A DNA stretch of 5,011 nucleotides, taken from contig JBGPFS010000191.1 of assembly GCA_041483455.1 (NCBI GenBank), forward strand, positions 1-5,011, written 5' to 3'. The position numbers and the translations under genes were made by a program. The DNA is from JBGPFS01 sp041483455 (GTDB lineage Bacteria; Chloroflexota; Limnocylindria; Limnocylindrales; CSP1-4). The notes under the pieces are model-generated. The model saw only the letters and a list, made by a program, of their open reading frames with translations. It made no database searches and was not told where the DNA came from. Shown in pieces: positions 1 to 5,011 of the stretch; the stretch's first letter is position 1, and each line of letters starts with the position of its first letter.

Positions 1-1
1 C

Positions 2-1366
2 ACGCTCGCGGACAGCGGGCTCGGCTCCACCGTCTACGAGGCGGCCGATCGGATCGGCGGCCGGATGCACTCGGACGCCCGCGGCTTCTGGGCGGAGGGC
101 CAGGTCTCCGAGTGGTGCGGCGAGCTCATCGACACCGGCCATAAGACGATCCTCCACCTCGCCCAGCGCTACGGCCTGGCGACGGCCGACCTGGTCGGTG
201 CGGAGCCGAACGGCTCAGAGGACACCTACCAGTTCTTCGGGGCCTACTATCCGAAGGCCCAGGCCGATAGCGACTTCCAGCCGGTCCACCAGGCGCTCCA
301 GACCGACGTCCAGGCGGCCAGCTACCCGACGACCTACAAGATCAACACGCCCGGCGGCGTCGCGCTCGACAAGATGACGGTCTACGACTGGATCGACAGC
401 CGGGTGCCCGGTGGCCACGCCTCGCCGATGGGCCAGCTGCTCGACGTCGCGTACGACATCGAGTACGGCGCCCAGGCGAAGGATCAGTCGGCGCTCAACC
501 TCGTCTATCTGCTCGGCTACAAGGCGAGCCCCGGCAACTTCTCGATCTTCGGCGCCTCGGACGAGCGCTATCACATCGTCGGCGGCAACGAGCGCCTGCC
601 CGCGACGATCGGAGCCGACATCGCGGGCCGCGGGGTGGCGATCCAGACCGGTTGGCGGATGACGGCGCTCGCCCGCCGTTCGGACGGGACGTACTCGATC
701 TCGTTCGACGGTCGCAGCGCGGTCGTGGCCGACCGCGTGATCCTGGCGCTGCCGTTCGCGGTGCTGCGAACGCTGAACACGAAGAACGCGGGCTTCGACG
801 CGCTCAAGAACACCGCGATCCAGAACCTGGGCCGGGGCCGGAACGGCAAGCTCCAGCTCCAGTTCGGGACGCGCTTCTGGAACACGACCGGGGCGTGGCC
901 GGGGATCAGCAACGGCGCGACGTACGCGGACACCGGCTACCAGAACACCTGGGACGTGAGCCGCGCCCAGGCCGGCGCCTCCGGCATCCTCGTCGACTAC
1001 ACGGGCGGCGAGGTGGCCGGCTCGTTCAAGCCGTCGAACCCGTACAGCGACACCTCGACGAGCGCCCAGGTGACCAGCTACGCGACCGCGTTCCTGCGCC
1101 AGCTCGAACCCGTGCTGCCTGGCGCCAGCCGCGCCTGGAACGGCCGGGCGACGCTCTCGATCCCGGCTCTGGACCCGAACCTCAACCTCTCCTACTCCTA
1201 CTGGCGCGTGGGCCAGTACGTGGCCTTCTCCGGCTACGAGGGCGCCCGCCAGGCGAACTGCCACTTCGCCGGGGAGCACTGCTCGCAGGACTTCCAGGGG
1301 TTCATGGAGGGTGGAGCCTCGGAGGGGATCCGGGCCGCCGGAGAGATCCTGGCCGACCTCAAATAG
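2..1366 (+). CDS. FAD-dependent amine oxidase (flavin monoamine oxidase family), 5' end missing
   Basis: The protein is predicted to oxidise an amine with FAD and O2, giving an imine/aldehyde, ammonia and H2O2; the substrate cannot be read from sequence. Codons begin at position 2 and 454 residues are visible. Residues 11-22 hold the end of the Rossmann dinucleotide fold: a Glu (E13) that normally binds the FAD ribose, then the DRIGGR motif (16-21). A GGN motif lies at 194-196. Lys283, just before a QFGTRFW stretch, matches the family lysine that faces the flavin N5. The C-terminal FAD motifs are FAGEH (422-426) and GFMEGG (433-438). The N-terminal GxGxxG, and any Tat or other signal peptide, lie off the left edge; perhaps 30-60 residues are missing. 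The ATG at 65 is internal, not a start. No cysteine is seen where MAO-A/B bind FAD covalently, so flavin is probably non-covalent. It ends on TAG and converges on the PIG-L gene. Confidence 0.9.
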   Translation, partial: TLADSGLGSTVYEAADRIGGRMHSDARGFWAEGQVSEWCGELIDTGHKTILHLAQRYGLATADLVGAEPNGSEDTYQFFGAYYPKAQADSDFQPVHQALQTDVQAASYPTTYKINTPGGVALDKMTVYDWIDSRVPGGHASPMGQLLDVAYDIEYGAQAKDQSALNLVYLLGYKASPGNFSIFGASDERYHIVGGNERLPATIGADIAGRGVAIQTGWRMTALARRSDGTYSISFDGRSAVVADRVILALPFAVLRTLNTKNAGFDALKNTAIQNLGRGRNGKLQLQFGTRFWNTTGAWPGISNGATYADTGYQNTWDVSRAQAGASGILVDYTGGEVAGSFKPSNPYSDTSTSAQVTSYATAFLRQLEPVLPGASRAWNGRATLSIPALDPNLNLSYSYWRVGQYVAFSGYEGARQANCHFAGEHCSQDFQGFMEGGASEGIRAAGEILADLK

Positions 1367-1376
1367 GGTCGGCCGT

Positions 1377-1423
1377 GGGTCGGCTGAGGCCCGACCGGGC
1401 GCGACGGGGGCTCAGCCGAGCCC
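1377..1423. terminator. Imperfect hairpin between convergent genes, candidate bidirectional terminator
   Basis: The left arm TCGGCTGAG (1380-1388) pairs perfectly with CTCAGCCGA (1411-1419). The stem continues with GGG (1377-1379) against CCC (1421-1423) after one bulged G at 1420, giving 12 pairs. The 22-base loop can fold further, with GCCC 1389-1392 pairing GGGC 1397-1400. An alternative stem, GGTCGG 1378-1383 with CCGACC 1391-1396, competes with it. The hairpin starts 10 bases after the amine oxidase stop and overlaps the last codons and stop of the PIG-L gene, so it could serve both transcripts. Neither side has a T-tract, so it is not a textbook Rho-independent terminator; a role in transcript end protection is equally possible. 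Confidence 0.45.
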
Positions 1424-2359
1424 GGCGAAGAGATCCGTCTCGGGTCCGGCGACCGGGACGCGCGAGACGCGCAGGACGTAAGCCTCGCGCGCCCAATAGC
1501 GCTGCCAGCCCTCGAGGCCCATGAGCATGAAGAAGCTCTTCGGGCCGATCTGGGTCACGTGCCGCTTCGTCGCCCGCCACTTCGCCTCGAGCGGGGCGCC
1601 GGAGACGTCGACCCAGGCCGTGATGGACTCGTCGGGGACGAGCATCCGGGCCATCTGTGCCTGCAGCTGCGCGAGCCGCTCCGGGCTCGCGTCGGCCGGG
1701 GGCGCGAAGGGATCCGGCGCGCCCGAGTCCGCGATCGCCGAGGCGATCGCCTGGCGGGTCGAGGCCGGGATGGCCTGCTCGTAGAGCTTGGCGGGAGCCC
1801 ATGGCGCCAGGCCGCCGTCGGCCTCCGCCGGGCCGCATCCGCCGTGCTCCGGCGCGAGCTGGGCCGGATATCGGGCCGGATCGCCGGCCCGCTCGAATGC
1901 CCCGACCGCGACGAGGTGGGCCCGGATATGGTCCGGATGGCCGTAGCCCCCGAAGTCGTTGTAGGTCGTCATCACGTCCGGTCGGAACCGGCGGACCATC
2001 CAGACCAGGCGCCCGATGGCCTCGTCGAGGTCGGCCTGCCAGAACGCCCGCGGGTCGCGGTTCCCGGGGGTACCCATCATCCCCGAGTCGCGATAGCCAA
2101 GGTTGTCCCACTCCGTCACGCCGAGCTCGCCGAGGGCCTCCTCGAGCTCGGTCGCCCGGATCTCGCCCAGGCGCCGGTGGTTGTCGGCCGTGTCGAGGTC
2201 CGGGACCACGATGTCGCCGAGCTCGCCCCGGGTGCAGGTGACGAGGACGACGCGCTGGCCGGCGGCGACGGCCTTGGCCATCGTGCCGCCCGTCCCGACG
2301 CACTCGTCGTCCGGGTGCGCATGGACCGTCATGAGGGTCGGGGGACGCGGGTCGCTCAT
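1412..2359 (-). CDS. PIG-L/LmbE-family zinc deacetylase, Mca/MshB-like
   Basis: Members are zinc hydrolases that remove acyl groups from N-acetylglucosamine-type substrates or cleave mycothiol S-conjugates; this one should be cytosolic, as no signal peptide is seen. Counting from the ATG at 2359 (315 residues), HAHPDDE at 13-19 supplies two predicted zinc ligands (His15, Asp18) and the general base (Asp17). GGYGHPDH at 137-144 supplies the third ligand (His144), the catalytic His141 and Tyr139, the same layout as in MshB. TCTRGELGD (41-49) and KRHVTQI (265-271) also fit the Mca/MshB branch, as does the length (Mca about 290, MshB about 300). Whether it acts on mycothiol, another thiol-glycoside or an antibiotic-type sugar is undecided. 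An ATG at 2368 would add three residues, but it overlaps a TACGAT hexamer placed correctly to be the -10 box of a leaderless start at 2359, so the shorter form is preferred. It is divergent from the CoA-transferase. Confidence 0.88.
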   Translation of the reverse strand: MSDPRPPTLMTVHAHPDDECVGTGGTMAKAVAAGQRVVLVTCTRGELGDIVVPDLDTADNHRRLGEIRATELEEALGELGVTEWDNLGYRDSGMMGTPGNRDPRAFWQADLDEAIGRLVWMVRRFRPDVMTTYNDFGGYGHPDHIRAHLVAVGAFERAGDPARYPAQLAPEHGGCGPAEADGGLAPWAPAKLYEQAIPASTRQAIASAIADSGAPDPFAPPADASPERLAQLQAQMARMLVPDESITAWVDVSGAPLEAKWRATKRHVTQIGPKSFFMLMGLEGWQRYWAREAYVLRVSRVPVAGPETDLFAGLG

Positions 2360-2366
2360 GGCGGGC

Positions 2367-2372
2367 ATCGTA
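2367..2372 (-). promoter_or_regulatory. Predicted -10 box (TACGAT) of a leaderless promoter for the PIG-L gene
   Basis: On the - strand TACGAT is followed by seven bases and then the ATG at 2359. This matches the TAnnnT-N6/7-ATG pattern known from leaderless genes in high-G+C bacteria, in which transcription starts at or next to the A of the start codon. No Shine-Dalgarno sequence precedes the ATG, which is consistent. No convincing -35 hexamer is visible. The hexamer covers part of the alternative upstream ATG (2368) and so argues against that start. Confidence 0.5.
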
Positions 2373-2400
2373 GCCGGACATCCGTCTCGACGCCGGCGGG

Positions 2401-2415
2401 GCCCGGATGCCGGGC
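2401..2415. promoter_or_regulatory. Perfect 6-3-6 palindrome centred in the divergent promoter region
   Basis: GCCCGG (2401-2406), ATG, CCGGGC (2410-2415) is a perfect inverted repeat. Its centre at 2408 is exactly midway between the two predicted transcription and translation starts (2359 and 2457), so it would lie about 42-56 bases upstream of both. That suits a shared activator or repressor site. A looser inverted repeat, CATCCG 2379-2384 with CGGATG 2404-2409, overlaps it. The arms are pure G+C in a G+C-rich stretch, so chance remains a real possibility. Confidence 0.3.
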
Positions 2416-2444
2416 GCGCCGAACGGGCGGGCGCCTCGCCCCGC

Positions 2445-2450
2445 TACCAT
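2445..2450 (+). promoter_or_regulatory. Predicted -10 box (TACCAT) of a leaderless promoter for the CoA-transferase operon
   Basis: TACCAT is followed by six bases (CCCGGC) and then the ATG at 2457. It is the only A/T-containing patch in a run of almost pure G+C, has the TAnnnT form of a -10 box, and no Shine-Dalgarno motif lies in front of the ATG. The spacing predicts transcription starting at the start codon itself. No clear -35 hexamer is seen. It mirrors the hexamer serving the divergent PIG-L gene. Confidence 0.5.
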
Positions 2451-2456
2451 CCCGGC

Positions 2457-3746
2457 ATGCCGGATCCCCCGTTCGCCTCGCCGCCCGGCGCCGCCTCCGG
2501 GCCCCGCCCCGGTCCGGGTCCGCTGGCCGGCGTTCTCGTGGCCGACTGCTCCACGATCCTGGCCGGGCCGTACTGCACGATGCTCCTGGCCGACCTTGGG
2601 GCGACCGTGGTCAAGGTGGAGCCTCCTGAGGGCGACGGGACGCGCGCCTGGGGGCCACCCTGGGTGGGCGCCGGTCGGCTCGGCCCGGACGACCCGGGCG
2701 TCGCCGCGTACTACCTGGCGGTCAACCGGAACAAGCGCTCGATCCGGCTGGACCTGAAGTCCGCGGCCGGGCGCGAGGTCCTGGGCCGGCTGCTCGGTCG
2801 GGCGGACGTCCTGGTCGAGAACTTCCGCGTCGGCGGGTTCGCCCGGCTCGGCTTCGAGGACCAGGCTCTCGCGGCGCTCAACCCGCGGCTCATCCACCTC
2901 GCGATCAGCGGCTACGGACCGGACGGCCCCGATGCCGACAAGCCCGGCTACGACTTCGTCATCCAGGCGGTCGCCGGGCTGATGTCGATCACCGGCGGCC
3001 CCGACGCCGCCGGAGGCGAGCCGATGAAGGTCGGGATCGCGATCGCCGACGTCGTGACCGGACTCCAGGGCGCCGTCGCGGTCCTGGCCGCCCTGGCCGG
3101 CCGCGAGCGGGCCGACTCGCCGGCCGCCGGGATCGGCCAGCGGATCGACGTGTCGATCCTCGAATCGACCCTGGCGGTCCTCGTCAACCAGGCCCAGAAC
3201 GCGTTCGCGACGGGCGTCGCCCCGGGCCGGCTCGGGAACGCCCACCCGAACATCGTCCCGTATGAGACGTTCGCGACGGCCGACGGCGAGATCGCCGTGG
3301 CGGTCGGCTCGGAGCGCCAATGGCCGCGGTTCTGCGCCGCCCTCGGACTGGACGAGCTGGCGAGCGCCCCCCGCTTCGCGACGAACGCGGCCCGGGTGGC
3401 CGACCGGGCGACGCTCAGACCGATCCTCGCCGAACGGTTCGCCGCCGAGCCGACGTCGACCTGGCTCGACCGGCTGGACGCCGCCGAGGTCCCGTGCGGC
3501 CCGATCAACGACATCGTCGCCGCCTTCAGCTCGCCGCAGGCCCACGCCCGCGACATGGACGCGAGCGTCGAGCACCCGCGGCTGGGCCACATCCGCCAGG
3601 TCGGCGTGCCGTTCAAGCTCGCCGCGACCCCGGCCACGATCCGGACCGCCCCGCCGCTCCTGGGCGAGCAGACCGACGAGCTGCTCGCCGAGCTCGGCTA
3701 CGGCCCCGCCGCCGTCGCCGCCCTGCGGGCCGCCGGCGTCGTGTGA
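2457..3746 (+). CDS. Family III CoA-transferase (CaiB/BaiF family)
   Basis: The 429-residue product is predicted to move coenzyme A from one acyl-CoA to a carboxylic acid through an aspartyl-CoA intermediate in the cytosol; the acid cannot be named. The family N-terminus PLAGVLVAD begins at residue 22, with AGPYCTMLLADLGATVVKVE at 36-55. Further signatures are NKRSIRLDLK (92-101), DVLVENFRVGGFARLGF (117-133), ISGYGPDGP (150-158), GQRIDVSILE (227-236), CGPIND (347-352) and LLGEQTDELLAELGY (401-415). Asp198, in GIAIADVVTG, aligns with catalytic Asp169 of formyl-CoA transferase. The stretch PGYDF (163-167) has Tyr where alpha-methylacyl-CoA racemases have a catalytic His, so a transferase is favoured. 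The open frame extends upstream to 2103, but that part is antisense to the PIG-L gene; the ATG at 2457 gives a normal family length with a Pro/Gly-rich 21-residue lead and a well-placed -10 box. It overlaps the next gene by four bases. Confidence 0.92.
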   Translation: MPDPPFASPPGAASGPRPGPGPLAGVLVADCSTILAGPYCTMLLADLGATVVKVEPPEGDGTRAWGPPWVGAGRLGPDDPGVAAYYLAVNRNKRSIRLDLKSAAGREVLGRLLGRADVLVENFRVGGFARLGFEDQALAALNPRLIHLAISGYGPDGPDADKPGYDFVIQAVAGLMSITGGPDAAGGEPMKVGIAIADVVTGLQGAVAVLAALAGRERADSPAAGIGQRIDVSILESTLAVLVNQAQNAFATGVAPGRLGNAHPNIVPYETFATADGEIAVAVGSERQWPRFCAALGLDELASAPRFATNAARVADRATLRPILAERFAAEPTSTWLDRLDAAEVPCGPINDIVAAFSSPQAHARDMDASVEHPRLGHIRQVGVPFKLAATPATIRTAPPLLGEQTDELLAELGYGPAAVAALRAAGVV

Positions 3747-4729
3747 ACGTGGGACGTGGAGGGGCCGCGCCATCGGACGCGCGTCCGACCGCGGAGGCCC
3801 GGGCCGGCGCCGTGGTCGACCTCGCGCTGGCGGCGGGCCTGTGGGGCGGCCTCTACGTCGTCTCGGCGGCGACCTTCGCGGCGATCCCGCCGATCACCCT
3901 CAACGTCCTCCGCCTGACGGTCGGGGTCGCCGTCCTGGCGGTCGCCTTCCGAGGCGACTTCGGGTTCGGCCGCTCGTCCGGTCGGCGGGTCCTGCTCGCC
4001 GGCGTGGTGGTCGCGATCACGATGGCCCTCCAGTTCCTCGGGACGAGCCTGACCGGTGGCGCCGAAGGGGCGATCCTGACCACGACCACCCCGGCCTTCG
4101 TCCTGCTGTTCGGCCGTCTCCTCGAGGGGCAGCGGGTCCGGGCGGCCGCCTGGGCTGGCGTGATGGTGGCTCTCGTCGGGGTGGCGGTGATCGCGCTGCG
4201 AAGCACGGAGGTGGCCGCAGTCACCGACCTGGCGCTAGATGGAGCCGTCCTCGGCCCCCCGAACCGGGTGGTCGGCGACCTCCTGCTGGTCGGGGCCGCG
4301 GCCGCCTGGGCCCTCTTCTCGTCGGTCGGTCGCCCGCTGGTGGCCCAGGTCGGCGCGTTCCGGGCGATCCTCCAGGCGAGCCTGGTCGGCGTGCTCCTCC
4401 TCGTGCCATTCGTCCCGCTCGAGCTGGCCGGACGGACGCTGCCGCCCCTCTCCGGCCAGACGGTCTTGGCGATCCTCTACCTGGGCGTGATGTCGACGGC
4501 CGTGGCCTGGTCGCTCTGGTACCGCGGCTACGCCCGGGCGCCGGCCGCGGTGTCGGCCGCCGCGTTCTTCGCCCAGCCGATCGTCGGGGCGATCCTGGGG
4601 GTCGTCGTCCTCCACGAGTCGCTCGGGCCGGTGTTCCTCGCCGGGGCGGCCCTGGTCGGGGCCGGGATCCTGGTCGTGGCGCTCTCGGCCGGTACTGGCG
4701 CCCGGCCGGAGCTGGCGCCAGAGGACTGA
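3743..4729 (+). CDS. EamA/DMT-superfamily transporter (ten predicted membrane helices)
   Basis: This is an inner-membrane carrier of the drug/metabolite transporter superfamily; members mostly export amino acids or other small metabolites, and the substrate here is unknown. From the GTG at 3743 the product has 328 residues. There are two EamA repeats of five helices: roughly 25-46, 51-69, 82-101, 107-126 and 135-152, then 178-197, 205-224, 239-258, 266-289 and 294-315, with a loop at 153-177 between them. Repeat signatures are LWGGLY (33-38), GDLLLVGAAAAWALF (178-192) and the YLGVMSTAVAWSLWYRGYA stretch (246-264). The usual Gly-Glu after helix 4 reads Gly-Gln (129-130), while the second repeat keeps its Glu (292). 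The start codon sits inside the CoA-transferase stop (GTGA), so translational coupling is likely. Alternative starts are GTG 3749 and GTG 3812; the latter has GGAGG 14 bases upstream and would remove 23 hydrophilic residues. Confidence 0.9.
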   Translation: MNVGRGGAAPSDARPTAEARAGAVVDLALAAGLWGGLYVVSAATFAAIPPITLNVLRLTVGVAVLAVAFRGDFGFGRSSGRRVLLAGVVVAITMALQFLGTSLTGGAEGAILTTTTPAFVLLFGRLLEGQRVRAAAWAGVMVALVGVAVIALRSTEVAAVTDLALDGAVLGPPNRVVGDLLLVGAAAAWALFSSVGRPLVAQVGAFRAILQASLVGVLLLVPFVPLELAGRTLPPLSGQTVLAILYLGVMSTAVAWSLWYRGYARAPAAVSAAAFFAQPIVGAILGVVVLHESLGPVFLAGAALVGAGILVVALSAGTGARPELAPED

Positions 4730-4737
4730 CGGCGGCC

Positions 4738-5011
4738 CTATAGCTCCTGGCGGCGGAAGGCCAGCCAGGCGCAGCCGAGCGCCAGTGCGATCAGCAGGGC
4801 GCTCCCGCCGAGCGCCGTCGCCAGGGCGCCGCCGTCGAGCGTCCCGCCGGTGGCGATCGCCCGGGCCGGGACGGCCAGGCCGGACGGCAGGAACCGCCCG
4901 ATGGTCGGGATCGCGCCGAGGAGCGAGATGCAGAGCAGGCCGGCGACCCCGGCTCCGGCCGCCGCCATGGCCGACCCGGTCACGGTCGAGGCGAGGAACG
5001 TGATCGCCGCC
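4738..5011 (-). CDS. ABC-2 type transporter permease, C-terminal fragment
   Basis: Only the last 90 residues are present; the frame is open to the right edge (complete codons from 5010), so the start lies outside the window. The fragment has two strongly hydrophobic segments, about residues 12-35 and 62-85. Between them is a polar loop containing FLPSGLAVPAR (40-50), and the protein ends in a basic cytoplasmic tail, FRRQEL. An AAITFLAS stretch, an Ala/Gly-rich helix, a loop with an LP motif, a final helix and an FRRQEL-type end are typical of ABC-2 permeases, which pair with an ATPase to export drugs, lipids or polysaccharides. The family call rests on this short piece alone. A GTG at 4983 is in frame, but it splits a continuous hydrophobic segment and is not the likely start. 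It converges on the DMT gene with an 8-base gap (4730-4737). Confidence 0.65.
   Translation of the reverse strand, partial: AAITFLASTVTGSAMAAAGAGVAGLLCISLLGAIPTIGRFLPSGLAVPARAIATGGTLDGGALATALGGSALLIALALGCAWLAFRRQEL

Noticed and set aside
215..1279. A 354-codon - strand frame opposite the amine oxidase
   Set aside because: It is low-complexity Arg/Val/Ala/Gly sequence without motifs, wholly antisense to a gene with intact FAD motifs.
2103..2456. N-terminal extension of the CoA-transferase up to an ATG at 2103
   Set aside because: This part is antisense to the PIG-L coding sequence and its promoter and has no family similarity. The ATG at 2457 gives the normal length and has a well-placed -10 box.
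2457..3746. Alpha-methylacyl-CoA racemase rather than CoA-transferase
   Set aside because: The racemase catalytic His in its GHD motif is Tyr here (PGYDF, residues 163-167), while the transferase Asp198 is present.
1359..3773. An 804-codon open frame on the - strand spanning the PIG-L gene and antisense to the CoA-transferase
   Set aside because: Its translation is Arg/Gly/Pro-rich and matches no family, while two well-recognised genes in other frames cover the same bases. It arises because G+C-rich third positions suppress stop codons in the shadow frames.
4712..4721. Perfect 10-base palindrome CTGGCGCCAG near the end of the DMT gene
   Set aside because: It lies inside coding sequence, and the CTGGCG half-site occurs several times nearby by composition alone. 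No function is indicated.
3262..4743. A 493-codon + strand frame crossing the CoA-transferase/DMT junction
   Set aside because: Its translation is almost entirely Arg/Pro/Gly/Ser/Ala, and the two genes it crosses have clear conserved motifs in other frames.
1..5011. Search for tRNA, rRNA, CRISPR repeats, insertion-sequence ends, phage or toxin-antitoxin genes
   Set aside because: No cloverleaf, spaced direct repeats, transposase motifs or small paired genes were seen. Almost every base lies in one of five ordinary chromosomal genes with uniform composition, so there is no sign of a recently acquired island.

Overview
This window is a very G+C-rich piece of bacterial chromosome (about 70% by eye, with G or C at most third codon positions). 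It holds five protein genes packed with almost no spare DNA; two of them run off the ends. There are no RNA genes, insertion sequences, CRISPR arrays or phage genes. Several long open frames antisense to, or out of phase with, the real genes are by-products of the base composition. The lineage cannot be fixed from this sequence. High G+C, apparently leaderless starts and a mycothiol-enzyme-like deacetylase would suit an actinobacterium or a high-G+C member of Chloroflexota (inference only).

Layout, left to right. (1) Positions 1-1366, + strand: the C-terminal ~90% of an FAD-dependent amine oxidase whose start lies off the left edge. (2) Positions 1367-1411: a short convergent gap, with a strong imperfect hairpin at 1377-1423 that could terminate transcription from both sides. 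(3) Positions 1412-2359, - strand: a PIG-L/LmbE-family zinc deacetylase resembling the mycothiol enzymes Mca and MshB. (4) Positions 2360-2456: a 97-base divergent promoter region. Both flanking genes have a TAnnnT -10-like hexamer only 6-7 bases before their ATG, the pattern of leaderless transcription. A perfect GC-rich palindrome sits midway between the two starts. (5) Positions 2457-3746, + strand: a family III (CaiB/BaiF) CoA-transferase. (6) Positions 3743-4729, + strand: a ten-helix EamA/DMT transporter that starts inside the stop codon of the CoA-transferase (GTGA overlap), so the two are almost certainly one transcript. (7) Positions 4738-5011, - strand: the C-terminal end of an ABC-2 type transporter permease, convergent with the DMT gene across 8 bases.

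Functionally, the clearest unit is the CoA-transferase/DMT pair: moving CoA between carboxylic acids, plus a carrier for a small metabolite that may be the same acid or a relative. The PIG-L gene shares their control region and may be co-regulated, but no shared pathway can be shown. The amine oxidase and the ABC permease belong to neighbouring units that converge on this block. Nothing here looks like a wholly new system. The divergent, symmetrical, leaderless control region is the most interesting feature.
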